Assembly (NCBI RefSeq): GCF_000237805.1
Contig: NZ_CM001376.1
Location: 667,010-731,009, forward strand
DNA: 64,000 bases
Reading direction: 5' to 3'
Source of the DNA: Jonquetella anthropi DSM 22815
GTDB taxonomy: Bacteria; Synergistota; Synergistia; Synergistales; Dethiosulfovibrionaceae
Of the stretch, positions 16,986-25,166 are shown piece by piece (position 1 is the stretch's first letter; the number at the start of each line of letters is the position of its first letter). A program made the translations under genes and the position numbers. The notes below the pieces were generated by a model. That model ran no database searches, had not been told where the DNA came from, and saw only the letters and a program-made list of their open reading frames with translations.

Positions 16986-17903
16986 ATGCCACGGCTCGTC
17001 GTGATCGTCGCTCCAAGCGGCGCGCAAAAGCGCCTGTTGGACGACGAGCTGGCTCGGCTTGCTAGCGAAGGGTTCTCGCTGGATCGGCGGTATCAGACAT
17101 CCTCATGGGGACAGCTCGCCGAGGAAAGCTGCGCCTGCGGCCTGTTCGACGCGAAACGGGCCATCGTCGTGGAAGACGGCCTGAGCCTTGGGCCGCTTCC
17201 CGCCGACTGGCCGGCAAAAATAGGGGAGCAGGACGACGTTGCCGTCCTGCTCCTATACGAAAAGTCGCCTCAAAAACTCCTTGGCAAGGCCGCCTATGCG
17301 GCCTGTCGGGTTGTAAAGAACGAGCCGGCTCCGACGTGGCCTGACCGCCGCCGGGAGTGGCTGGTGCAGCTAGGACGCCAAGAGGGCATCCGGCTGTCCA
17401 GAGACGCCGCGGCTCTTTTAGTCGACTGGATCGAGGACGAAGAGGAGCTGCGCGGCGAACTCGACAAGTTTAAACTGGCGTTCCCCGGCGCGCCGATCGG
17501 CGTCGCCGAAGTGAACCAGCTGTCCAGCGACGAGGGCGGCCGGGCTTTGCTGGATCTGTTGGACGCGGTCGCTGACGCCAGCTTGGAAGGGGTTAAAAAG
17601 AGCTTAGAAAGCCTCCGCCTGCGTCAAGAGCTGATCATCGTGCTGAGCGCCCTGCACAAACGGGTCAGAGCTGCATGGTATGTCACGTGGCTTGGGGAAG
17701 GGCTCCAAAAGGCTTTGGGGCTCACCGATTATCAAACCCGAATTGCCTGCAAAACGGCCCGGCGATGGCCGCCGCATGTCCTAGCCCTGTTAACCGGCGA
17801 GCTGGTTCGGCTTTCGATGGCCGAGAGGACCGGCGACGGGCAGGGGTGGAACGGGCTGGAGATCGCTCTGTTGGGCGGCCTCTCCGCCTGTCGGCGGGCA
17901 TAA
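16986..17903 (+). CDS. holA: DNA polymerase III delta subunit
   Basis: A 305-aa protein that opens right after the leuS stop. The N-terminal AAA+-like domain is degenerate, as expected for delta (no Walker A), with LLLYEKSPQKLLGKAAY corresponding to the strand before the sensor region; the C-terminal helical collar contains RQELIIVLSALHKRVRAAWYV, the best conserved part of HolA. The leuS-holA then convergent rpsT arrangement supports the call, as holA and rpsT are frequent neighbours. No good SD is visible at the start, consistent with translational coupling. Confidence 0.85.
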   Translation: MPRLVVIVAPSGAQKRLLDDELARLASEGFSLDRRYQTSSWGQLAEESCACGLFDAKRAIVVEDGLSLGPLPADWPAKIGEQDDVAVLLLYEKSPQKLLGKAAYAACRVVKNEPAPTWPDRRREWLVQLGRQEGIRLSRDAAALLVDWIEDEEELRGELDKFKLAFPGAPIGVAEVNQLSSDEGGRALLDLLDAVADASLEGVKKSLESLRLRQELIIVLSALHKRVRAAWYVTWLGEGLQKALGLTDYQTRIACKTARRWPPHVLALLTGELVRLSMAERTGDGQGWNGLEIALLGGLSACRRA

Positions 17904-17926
17904 AAAAAGACGCCGTTTCCGGCGTC
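17902..17926 (-). terminator. intrinsic terminator of rpsT
   Basis: On the minus strand GACGCCG (17926-17920), GAAA loop, CGGCGTC, then seven T. The plus strand lacks the T run, so holA may read into it only partly. Confidence 0.88.
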
Positions 17927-17955
17927 GGGTGTTTCGGTTTGCTTGACGAGTGAGG

Positions 17956-18222
17956 TTAAGCGTTCAGGCTTTTAACCTTGTTGGACAGTCTGGACTTGCG
18001 GCGGGCAGCGGTGTTCTTGTGGATAACGCCCTTCACAACGGCCTTGTCCAGCACCGACTGGGCCGCGTCCAGACGCTTGACGGCCAGCTCGCTGTCGCCA
18101 GCGGCAACGGACTCAAGCACGCGCTTGACGGCCGTCTTGCAGCGGCTCTTCCAGTAACGGTTGTAAAGCCGGTTGCGCTCTGACGTCCGAACTCGCCTGA
18201 TCGCTGATTTCTTGTTAGGCAC
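17956..18222 (-). CDS. rpsT: 30S ribosomal protein S20
   Basis: 88 aa, the usual length, starting MPNKKSAIRRVRTSERNRL with the basic helical-bundle profile and ending in the typical IHKNTAARRKSRLSNKVK. It binds 16S rRNA early in 30S assembly. SD GAGGAGGTGA lies upstream of the ATG. Confidence 0.97.
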   Translation of the reverse strand: MPNKKSAIRRVRTSERNRLYNRYWKSRCKTAVKRVLESVAAGDSELAVKRLDAAQSVLDKAVVKGVIHKNTAARRKSRLSNKVKSLNA

Positions 18223-18251
18223 CTGATTTCACCTCCTCGTACGACTAAAGC

Positions 18252-18281
18252 ATTCTATCACGTTGAGCAGAAGATCTGCAA
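18252..18281 (-). promoter_or_regulatory. promoter of rpsT
   Basis: Minus strand TTGCAG (18281-18276), 18 bp, TAGAAT (18257-18252). Confidence 0.6.
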
Positions 18282-18333
18282 TAAACCTCTGCGCAAATGT
18301 GGGGCTATTGTACCAAAAAATTGTGGTGATTGC

Positions 18334-20253
18334 ATGGAAGATATTTTCGGCTCTGACGGGCTGCTGTCAATGGGCATGCCGGAGTTTGAGGTGAGGGAAG
18401 GACAGGGCGAACTGGCCGACGCAATCAGCCAGTTTCTTCTTTCGGACGAAAGAGTCTTTGCCGCCGAGGCTCCGACCGGCACGGGGAAAACCTACGCGGT
18501 CATGGTGCCGGCGATGCTTTGGGCGCAGCGGTACGGGCGGCGGCTCCTCGTCCTGACTTCCAGCGTGACGCTTCAGGAGCAGCTGGCGGATAAGGATATC
18601 CCAGCGCTGCAGGCCGCCCTTGGCCTCGAGCTGCGGTGCTGTCTGCTGAAGGGCAGAGGACACTACGCTTGTCTGCGAAAAGCCCTGTCGCTTGGCGACG
18701 AGGGCTTTCTGTCGTTTGACGGTGATGACGGCCAATTGTCCCAACGAATCGTCGCGTGGAGCGGCGAGACGGAGACGGGGGACTTGGCCGAACTGTCGCT
18801 GTCGGCGAATCATCCGGTCCTCGCCCGAATCGTCTCAAGCCACCAGACCTGTCTGGGAAAGCTCTGTCCGTGCCGGGACCGATGCTTCTACCGCCGGGCG
18901 ATGCGTCGGGCGTCCGAGAGCGACGTGGTGGTGTCAAACTATCACAAGTATTTCGCGTACCGGCTCGACGGCGAGGAATTTCCGATTCCCTGCGACCTAA
19001 TTGTCTGCGATGAGGCTCACGCCATGTCGGCGTCCGCCCGGTCCGTTGCGGCGGTTTCGTCACGGCGTGGGGAATGGGATCACGTCCTGCGCCACGTCCC
19101 GCCGGCGGTCAAAAGCCTTTTGGAGACGTCCGAAGGCGATTCGGAAAAGGCGCTGGCTGACGTCTTGACGTCACTTCGAGCTCAGGCGGAAGAGCTTTTC
19201 TTGTACCTTCAGCTTCCTCAGCCGGAAAATTCGCCGAACAACCCCTACAGCGACCGCGTTCTGGCGTCCGGCGGCGAGCTGACTGGCGGCGCGTCAAGGC
19301 TGGCTGAACGCGTTTTGTCCCACCCGGCCGCAGAGGACGACGAGGGGAATCTGCCGGCCGTCCAGTGGGCACTTGGCCTTTCTGACATGGCCCGGCGGCT
19401 GAACCAGTGCTGTGATACGTCCCGATGGCCCGAGTGGGCGTACTGGCACGATCACGAAAGCCTGAAGTGTTCGCCGGTCACAGGGGCGCCGATGATTTCT
19501 GAGGTATTGGATACGCCTGACGCCCCGAAGATCGTGGCCGTGTCGGCTACCATGACGGTGGACGGAAAGTTCAACTTTTGGGCTGCAGAGACGGGACTGT
19601 GGCCTGATGAGACTCGGATTATGCCGTCGCCGTTCAATTTATCGGAGCAGATGTCAGTGCACGTGGTCGACTTAGGGGTCCGTGTCATGGACCGGGAATA
19701 CGGTGAGCGGGTGGCGAAAGTATGCCGCCGGTACTGCGTCAGGAACAAAGGGGCAACGCTCGTTCTCCTGTCGTCGCGGCGGCTGCTTGAAAGCGTCGCT
19801 GGATATTTGAAAGGTCACGCCTCTGCCGACGGCTATTGCGTGCTCGCCCAAGGGGACAAGCCGAGCGCCGAGCTGCTTGCCCAGTTCCGGAAAAACGACG
19901 GGGAAGCGAAGGTGCTCGTCGGGCTAGCGTCGTTTCGGGAAGGCGTAGACGTGGCGGGCGACGCTCTGACGCAGGTCATCATCGATCGGATTCCCTTTTC
20001 GCACCCTGACGATCCGATAGTCCAAGCGCGCCGAGCCCTTGAGGGCGGAAAGTACTTCACCGCCGTCGAGTTGCCTGGGGCGAAAATGAGGCTTCGTCAG
20101 GCCATGGGACGGCTGATTCGATCGAAAACAGACCACGGCCGAGTCGTTATTCTGGACTCGCGGATCACTCAGAAACAGCAGTGGAAGTTCATCGACTCTC
20201 TACCGCCTGCTCCTTTGAAAAGAGTCGTGGTGAAGACGGCACCTTCCTGTTGA
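18334..20253 (+). CDS. DinG-type ATP-dependent DNA helicase
   Basis: A 639-aa SF2 helicase of the XPD/DinG group. Walker A is APTGTGKT (46-53), the Fe-S cluster cysteines are C113 and C173, C178, C180, C184 (a 4Fe-4S cluster needs four of these), DEAH is VCDEAH (226-229), and motif VI is QAMGRLIRS. It unwinds 5'-to-3' and acts on D-loops, R-loops and stalled forks. The SD is weak. Divergent from rpsT; the rpmH promoter overlaps its stop codon. Confidence 0.92.
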   Translation: MEDIFGSDGLLSMGMPEFEVREGQGELADAISQFLLSDERVFAAEAPTGTGKTYAVMVPAMLWAQRYGRRLLVLTSSVTLQEQLADKDIPALQAALGLELRCCLLKGRGHYACLRKALSLGDEGFLSFDGDDGQLSQRIVAWSGETETGDLAELSLSANHPVLARIVSSHQTCLGKLCPCRDRCFYRRAMRRASESDVVVSNYHKYFAYRLDGEEFPIPCDLIVCDEAHAMSASARSVAAVSSRRGEWDHVLRHVPPAVKSLLETSEGDSEKALADVLTSLRAQAEELFLYLQLPQPENSPNNPYSDRVLASGGELTGGASRLAERVLSHPAAEDDEGNLPAVQWALGLSDMARRLNQCCDTSRWPEWAYWHDHESLKCSPVTGAPMISEVLDTPDAPKIVAVSATMTVDGKFNFWAAETGLWPDETRIMPSPFNLSEQMSVHVVDLGVRVMDREYGERVAKVCRRYCVRNKGATLVLLSSRRLLESVAGYLKGHASADGYCVLAQGDKPSAELLAQFRKNDGEAKVLVGLASFREGVDVAGDALTQVIIDRIPFSHPDDPIVQARRALEGGKYFTAVELPGAKMRLRQAMGRLIRSKTDHGRVVILDSRITQKQQWKFIDSLPPAPLKRVVVKTAPSC

Positions 20254-20278
20254 TAGGTCAACCGTGATGTGTTATAGT
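20250..20278 (+). promoter_or_regulatory. promoter of the rpmH operon
   Basis: TTGATA (20250-20255, overlapping the helicase stop), 17 bp, TATAGT (20273-20278). Confidence 0.78.
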
Positions 20279-20339
20279 TTCCCAGTTAGCTTAATAATCT
20301 CGGCAGGGGGAACCTCTTCTGCCTCTGGAGGTGTCTTGC

Positions 20340-20474
20340 ATGAAACAGACTTTTCAGCCTCACAACCGGCCTCGGAAACGGTCCATGGGATTTTTGGCCC
20401 GGAGCCGCTCTGTCGGCGGGCGGGCCGTTTTGGCGAATCGTCGGGCCAAAGGCCGCAAGCGGCTTGCAGTGTAA
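20340..20474 (+). CDS. rpmH: 50S ribosomal protein L34
   Basis: 44 aa, highly basic, [18 protein letters not shown]..., ending AKGRKRLAV, a complete L34. SD GGAGG lies upstream of the ATG. It is the first gene of rpmH-rnpA-yidD-yidC-jag, the conserved oriC-side cluster; dnaA is not adjacent here. Confidence 0.98.
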   Translation: MKQTFQPHNRPRKRSMGFLARSRSVGGRAVLANRRAKGRKRLAV

Positions 20475-20859
20475 CCTAAGGACGCCGTTCTCGTATCCCA
20501 AAGAGATCCGACTCAGAAAATCCTGGGAGTTTGACACGGTCTTCCGCACCAAGGGGCGGCTTCGCGGCCAGTTGGTGCGGTTGCTCTATGTTCAGGCCCC
20601 TGACGGGAAGACCCGGTGGGGGCTGGCGGTTGGAAAGCGGCTCGCAAAAGCCAACGGACGGGTTCATGGCCGCCGGCTTCTGCGGGAGGCCATTCGCCGG
20701 CTTCACCCGTGGGTTCGGCAGGGACTGTGGATTGTCGCTTCCCTGTCAGAAACGGGATTGACTGCGCCGGCGCCTTTGGTGTATCAAGATTTGCGCCGGC
20801 TTTTATTGAGCCGCGGATTGTTGACCGATGTTCCGGCTGAGCCTCTCTGGAATCCTTGA
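20464..20859 (+). CDS. rnpA: ribonuclease P protein component
   Basis: 131 aa. The core [23 protein letters not shown] and [27 protein letters not shown] matches RnpA. In the usual RNR motif (R-N-R-x-K-R) this protein reads R-V-H-G-R-R, losing the central Asn. The only usable start in frame is TTG 20464, which overlaps the end of rpmH by 11 bases; rnpA overlapping rpmH is known in Thermus. RnpA assists the RNase P RNA in 5' processing of tRNA. It also overlaps yidD by 32 bases. Confidence 0.93.
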   Translation: MQCNLRTPFSYPKEIRLRKSWEFDTVFRTKGRLRGQLVRLLYVQAPDGKTRWGLAVGKRLAKANGRVHGRRLLREAIRRLHPWVRQGLWIVASLSETGLTAPAPLVYQDLRRLLLSRGLLTDVPAEPLWNP

Positions 20860-21103
20860 AAGAGTTCTGTCTGGCTGCATTCGGTTTTATCAGCTCGGCA
20901 TTTCACCGCTGTTGGGACGCGGAAAGTGTCGTTTTTTCCCCAGCTGTTCAGAGTACGCTCGTCAGGCGATACAGTTGCACGGCCCGTTGAAGGGCCTGTG
21001 GCTTGCCTTAAAGCGTATTGTACGATGCGGTCCTTGGTCTCCCGGCGGCTATGATCCAGTGCCGAAACCGGGCGAGGGGACGACAACCGTTAAGGAGAGG
21101 TGA
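20828..21103 (+). CDS. yidD: membrane protein insertion efficiency factor YidD
   Basis: 91 aa. The family core is complete: a short amphipathic start, [26 protein letters not shown] split across residues 19-44, and [29 protein letters not shown]. The three conserved Cys (C34, C40, C67 by my count) are present. It aids YidC-dependent insertion. It sits between rnpA and yidC as usual, overlapping rnpA. Confidence 0.96.
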   Translation: MFRLSLSGILERVLSGCIRFYQLGISPLLGRGKCRFFPSCSEYARQAIQLHGPLKGLWLALKRIVRCGPWSPGGYDPVPKPGEGTTTVKER

Positions 21104-21108
21104 ATGCC

Positions 21109-21885
21109 GTGTGGGCAGCAGCCAGCAAAGCCTTATATGATTTTCTTTCGTTGATTTACAGCGTGGTCGGCTCATGGGGATGGGCAATCCTCATTCTGAC
21201 GCTGATCATCCGCGCTGTTCTGCACCCGCTGAACAAGAAGCAGATGGTCAGCATGCAGAAGATGCAGAAGCTTCAGCCGCGAATTAAGGTCCTTCAGGAA
21301 AAGTACGCCAATGACCGGGAAACTCTCGGCCGGGAGACGATGGCGCTTTACCGGGAGAACAAGGTGAACCCGGCTTCTGGGTGCCTTCCCCTGCTGATTC
21401 AGCTGCCTATCCTTATTCTGCTGTTTCAGGTCCTTCGCACGTCCTCCTTTGGCGGCGCGTCGTTCTTCGGCATTTCGCTCGAAGGATCGGTGTACACGCA
21501 GCTGGCTCAGGCGACCGGCTTTGCGTTTAATAACCCGTCTGAACTGGGATTCTTCGCTCTGATGAGCCACGTCTTCAAGAATCCGTCAGGGCTGTCGAAC
21601 GTCCTGATCTGGCTGCCCAACTTGGCCCTTGTGATTTTGATCTGCTACCTCACGTGGCTTCAGCAGAAGATGAGCTCGGCTGGAAACCAGCAGATGGGCG
21701 CCATGCTCGTTTTTATGCCCATCCTGATGGCGTTTATCTGCCTGAGTTTGCCCGGCGGCGTCGCCCTGTACTGGGCCGCGTCGAGCCTGCTGGCGGCCAT
21801 TCAGCAGATTCAAGTTGTCCGAAAGGTGGAGAACGAGGAGAAGCCAGTTCTTCTGAAGGACCGTCCGAAGAAGGAAAGCGATTGA
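21109..21885 (+). CDS. yidC: YidC/Oxa1 membrane protein insertase
   Basis: About 258 aa, the short form without the large periplasmic domain of proteobacterial YidC. Five hydrophobic segments are visible, with ILTLIIRAVLHPLNKKQ holding the Arg of the hydrophilic groove, NKVNPASGCLPLLIQLPILI, and a C-terminal PGGVALYWAASSLLAAIQQ. GTG 21109 is preferred over GTG 21100 because the SD AAGGAGAGG (21092-21100) would abut the latter. Unlike many diderms it lacks the P1 domain. A Lys/Glu tail follows the last helix. Confidence 0.95.
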   Translation: MWAAASKALYDFLSLIYSVVGSWGWAILILTLIIRAVLHPLNKKQMVSMQKMQKLQPRIKVLQEKYANDRETLGRETMALYRENKVNPASGCLPLLIQLPILILLFQVLRTSSFGGASFFGISLEGSVYTQLAQATGFAFNNPSELGFFALMSHVFKNPSGLSNVLIWLPNLALVILICYLTWLQQKMSSAGNQQMGAMLVFMPILMAFICLSLPGGVALYWAASSLLAAIQQIQVVRKVENEEKPVLLKDRPKKESD

Positions 21886-21923
21886 CCGCTGTCCCTGCGG
21901 TTGTCAGCGGAGGAGGTAAGCCA

Positions 21924-22649
21924 ATGACCGACGAAGTGATATCTCAAAACGACGAGATACTGACTCTTGAAGGCGGCTCGGAGGATGAAATTCGCGCCGA
22001 GGCAGCCCGCCAGTGGGGCGTTTCCCCTGACGAAGTAACGATTAAAGTGGTTGATCAGGAGAAGAGCTTTTTTGGGCTGTTCGGCCGCAAGCTCCGCGCC
22101 GAGGTCCGTCCGCTCTATCCCTGCCCTGTCAGGGCCGCGAAGAAGCGGCTGGAAACGCTTTTCGGCCTGATGGACTTTGACCTTGACGCGTCTGTGCTCG
22201 GCGACGACAAAATCAACCTGTCGGGATACGACTCAAAGCGCCTGATCGGGCGCCACGGAGAAGGGCTGAAAGTGGTCGACTACTTGTCGAACCTGATGTC
22301 CCGTTCGCAGGGAATCGGTGGCCGAGTGAGAGTCGACTGTGACGGCTACAGGCGCCAGAGGGAAAAAGAGCTGGAGCAGATAGCCCTTGACGCGGCTCAG
22401 GAAGCTATGAAGAGCAAGCGGACGGTCTTCTTGGAGCCGATGTCGAGCTGGGAGCGTCGGTTGGTCCATCTGGCGCTGCGGGAGAGCCTCGTTGTGGAAA
22501 CCCATTCGGTGGGGATTGAGCCGCACAGGAAAGTCGCTGTTCGTCTGATCGGCTCGGGCCGAGACCGCGAAAGACCGGCTTCAGCTGAGTCCGAGGCGCC
22601 GCGGCGCCCGCATCGCCGGCCAAGACGCCGTCCAGCTCAGAATAACTAA
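21924..22649 (+). CDS. khpB: RNA-binding protein KhpB (Jag/SpoIIIJ-associated)
   Basis: 241 aa with Jag_N (ILTLEGGSEDEIRAEAARQWGV, ending SFFGLFGRK), a KH domain (LSGYDSKRLIGRHGEGLKVVDYL) and an R3H domain (MSSWERRLVHLALRES...HRKVAVR). The C-terminus is an Arg/Pro-rich tail. ATG 21924 has an excellent SD (GGAGGAGG); an upstream in-frame extension is rejected. The partner KhpA is encoded at 37.2 kb. The pair binds RNA and affects cell length and division in Firmicutes. Confidence 0.95.
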   Translation: MTDEVISQNDEILTLEGGSEDEIRAEAARQWGVSPDEVTIKVVDQEKSFFGLFGRKLRAEVRPLYPCPVRAAKKRLETLFGLMDFDLDASVLGDDKINLSGYDSKRLIGRHGEGLKVVDYLSNLMSRSQGIGGRVRVDCDGYRRQREKELEQIALDAAQEAMKSKRTVFLEPMSSWERRLVHLALRESLVVETHSVGIEPHRKVAVRLIGSGRDRERPASAESEAPRRPHRRPRRRPAQNN

Positions 22650-22658
22650 CCTATCGTC

Positions 22659-22689
22659 AGGAGCGGGAGTTGTCTCCCGCTCCTTTTTT
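22659..22689 (+). terminator. intrinsic terminator of the rpmH-khpB operon
   Basis: A 10-bp perfect stem GGAGCGGGAG/CTCCCGCTCC (22660-22669 with 22674-22683), loop TTGT, then six T. Confidence 0.9.
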
Positions 22690-22813
22690 GTCGTTCGGCG
22701 GACGCCGGCGACACTTGAGAAAGTACGGCAAAGTTTTTCTCCTGCGCGGTGAAAAACTGGTGAAGCCCTGTAAACGGGCCGAATATCGCAGGTCTGAACC
22801 GAGCTTTTAACGG

Positions 22814-22819
22814 TATAAT
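22814..22819 (+). promoter_or_regulatory. -10 element of the aldolase gene
   Basis: TATAAT 38 bases before the ATG at 22857; the -35 region is poor (GTCTGA at 16 bp). Nothing else is seen between the terminator at 22689 and this site. Confidence 0.5.
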
Positions 22820-22856
22820 ACAAGCGTAGATTATTACGTTGAAAGGGGTCGGAAGG

Positions 22857-23744
22857 ATGGACGCAAAACAGCTGGATCATATGAGATCAGGCAAGGGATT
22901 CGTGGCTGCTCTTGACCAGAGCGGCGGCAGCACGCCCTGGGCGTTGGCAGCCTACGGCATCGCCGAAGGATCGTGGAAGAGCGAGGAGGAAATGTTTGAC
23001 CTCGTACATGCCATGAGAACCAGAATCGTCACGAGTCCGGCTTTTACGTCCCAGCGCATTTTAGGGGCGATCCTGTTTGAGCAGACAATGGAGCGGAGCG
23101 TCGAAGGCCTGATGACCGCGCGGTACCTTTGGGAGAAGAAGGGCGTCGTGCCGTTCCTCAAAGTGGACAAGGGCTTGGCCCCTGCCGAGAACGGAGTGCA
23201 GATGATGAAGCCATTCCCAGATCTTGACTCGCTGTTGGATCGGGCTGTCGAGCGGGGAATTTTTGGTACCAAAATGCGCTCCCTCGTGAAGGAAGCCAGC
23301 CCCAAGGGGATAGAAGACGTGGTGTCTCAGCAGTTCCAGTGGGCGGAAAAGATCATCGCTAAAGGACTGGTTCCCATCGTGGAGCCGGAGGTTGACATTC
23401 ACGCGGAGCACAAGGACAAAGCGGAGGAACTGTTGAAGGAACAGATCGTCCGTCGGCTTGACGAGCTGGCGGAGGGGCAGAATGTGATTTTGAAGCTGAC
23501 CCTGCCAACCAAGGCTGGGTTCTATGCTGACCTAGGGAATCACAAACGGGTCCTCCGAGTCATGGCCCTGTCGGGCGGATATAGCCGGGACAAGGCATGT
23601 GAGCTTTTGGCCTTGAATCACGGGATGATCGCCAGCTTCTCTCGGGCCCTGACGGAAGGGCTCTTGGTCGGACAGTCTGACGACGAGTTTAACAGCCTTT
23701 TGGACCGGGCGATCGAAAAGATTTTCAACGCATCTGTCAAGTAA
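22857..23744 (+). CDS. fda: class I fructose-bisphosphate aldolase
   Basis: 295 aa of the short, monomeric class I type (Staphylococcus carnosus Fda-like). Recognisable parts are KGFVAALDQSGGSTPWAL, the Lys-containing VPFLKVDKGL, VPIVEPEVDIHAEHK and NVILKLTLPTKAGFY, whose Lys is the likely Schiff-base residue. It splits fructose-1,6-bisphosphate. ATG 22857 follows SD GAAAGGGG by 8 nt. A 13-bp hairpin without T tract separates it from the aminotransferase. Confidence 0.92.
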   Translation: MDAKQLDHMRSGKGFVAALDQSGGSTPWALAAYGIAEGSWKSEEEMFDLVHAMRTRIVTSPAFTSQRILGAILFEQTMERSVEGLMTARYLWEKKGVVPFLKVDKGLAPAENGVQMMKPFPDLDSLLDRAVERGIFGTKMRSLVKEASPKGIEDVVSQQFQWAEKIIAKGLVPIVEPEVDIHAEHKDKAEELLKEQIVRRLDELAEGQNVILKLTLPTKAGFYADLGNHKRVLRVMALSGGYSRDKACELLALNHGMIASFSRALTEGLLVGQSDDEFNSLLDRAIEKIFNASVK

Positions 23745-23745
23745 C

Positions 23746-23778
23746 GTTCAAGGACCGGAAGAACTCCGGTCCTTGAAC
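23746..23778 (+). promoter_or_regulatory. perfect 13-bp hairpin between aldolase and aminotransferase genes
   Basis: GTTCAAGGACCGG (23746-23758) pairs perfectly with CCGGTCCTTGAAC (23766-23778), 7-nt loop, no T run. It may be a processing or stability element; a simple terminator is unlikely. Confidence 0.5.
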
Positions 23779-23805
23779 GCGTATATACGAACTGGAGGGG
23801 TATGA

Positions 23806-25053
23806 ATGACGCTTTTGGCTCACCAGGAAAGGGCGCAGGGCGCTCCGGACACAATCTTCGCTTATGCCGGACAGGCGGCTACTCGGGCAGCCCAAGTCGG
23901 ACGGGATAACATTGTCAACGCCACGATAGGGTCGTTCCTCAACGCTGACGGCTCTCTGGCAACCCTGCCGGCCGTTGAGCTGGCGATGGCCGAGGTGCCT
24001 TTTAAGGCCAAGGCCAGTTATGCGCCGATTGACGGGATCCCTGCGGCAATAGACGCGATGATCGACGACATTTTCCGGGACTGTCGTCCGAATGCTTTCA
24101 TCGAAGGCGTTGCGACGCCCGGCGGCGCTGGAGCTTTGCACAACGCGTTCTCTAACTACTTAACTCGGGGTGACGTCTGTCTGACGACCAATTATTACTG
24201 GGACAACTACGACGCGCTGTTGCGGCTGAACGGCTGCTCCCTCGAGACTTTCCCAATGCTTGGCAGCGGTGAAAGTTTTAACACTGAAGGGTGCTTAGCC
24301 GCGTGCCGGGAGAGGGCAAAGAAGCAGAAGAACGTGATGCTTCTGCTGAACACGCCGGCTCATAACCCGACCGGTTTTTCGGTTCCTCTGGCGGATTGGA
24401 AGGCCCTTGTTGCTGGGCTGAAGGACTTGGCGAAGTCCCATCAGGACGGCGGGGTTGTGGTCGTCGTCGACGTGGCGTACATCGATTACGCCGGGTTCGG
24501 ATCGCGGGAGTTCTTCAAGTGCTTTGAGAACTTGCCGGAAAACATGATCACGATCGTCTGCGCTTCGATGAGCAAGGGCTACACCATTTACGGTTACCGG
24601 TTGGGCTGTGAAATCTGCATTGCCCCGACGAAGGCCTCAGCAGAAGAGTTCAAGCACGCCAGCGGAACGACTGCCCGGGGGACGTGGTCCAACTGCAGCC
24701 GGCCGGCGATGGAAATGGTGCTTCAAATTGCCTCAGACCCTGAAAAGCTGGCTCGGTTCCGCCGCGAACAGGAGGAGTTCGCCGGCTCTCTGGCCCGCCG
24801 GGCGAACGCGTTTTTGTCCGAAGCCAAACAGGTCGGTCTGAAGCCCTGCCCCTATCAGAGCGGATTCTTCATTTACGTTCCTACGCCGACCGATGACGAC
24901 GCTCGTCGTCTGGCTGCCGAGCTGCAGAAGGCCGACGTTTTTACCGTGCCGCTTGGCAAGGGCGTTCGGGTTGCCATCTGCGCTATCAGCGAGGAGAAGA
25001 TAGCCGGTTTGGCGACGTTGATTCACAAGGATATGCAGGTGCTTGGGCTTTAG
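23806..25053 (+). CDS. PLP-dependent aminotransferase class I/II
   Basis: 415 aa, fold type I. The substrate-side NTPAHNPTGFSV holds the conserved Asn, VVDVAYIDYAG the Asp that pairs with PLP nitrogen, and ASMSKGYTIYGYRLG the Schiff-base Lys. The C-terminal Arg is probably that in KGVRVAICAI. It resembles aromatic/aspartate aminotransferases of anaerobes. Its position just before iorAB suggests it supplies aryl- or branched 2-oxoacids from amino acids. SD GGAGGGG lies upstream of the ATG. Confidence 0.87.
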   Translation: MTLLAHQERAQGAPDTIFAYAGQAATRAAQVGRDNIVNATIGSFLNADGSLATLPAVELAMAEVPFKAKASYAPIDGIPAAIDAMIDDIFRDCRPNAFIEGVATPGGAGALHNAFSNYLTRGDVCLTTNYYWDNYDALLRLNGCSLETFPMLGSGESFNTEGCLAACRERAKKQKNVMLLLNTPAHNPTGFSVPLADWKALVAGLKDLAKSHQDGGVVVVVDVAYIDYAGFGSREFFKCFENLPENMITIVCASMSKGYTIYGYRLGCEICIAPTKASAEEFKHASGTTARGTWSNCSRPAMEMVLQIASDPEKLARFRREQEEFAGSLARRANAFLSEAKQVGLKPCPYQSGFFIYVPTPTDDDARRLAAELQKADVFTVPLGKGVRVAICAISEEKIAGLATLIHKDMQVLGL

Positions 25054-25166
25054 ATCCCGTTAAGATTTTGGGCACTCCACCGTTTGGGCGGGCCCTTTGA
25101 GGGGAACGGGGGCAATTGACAAGCAGAGGCAGTCAGTGAGAAGTTTCAGTGACGGGGGGAGAGAGA

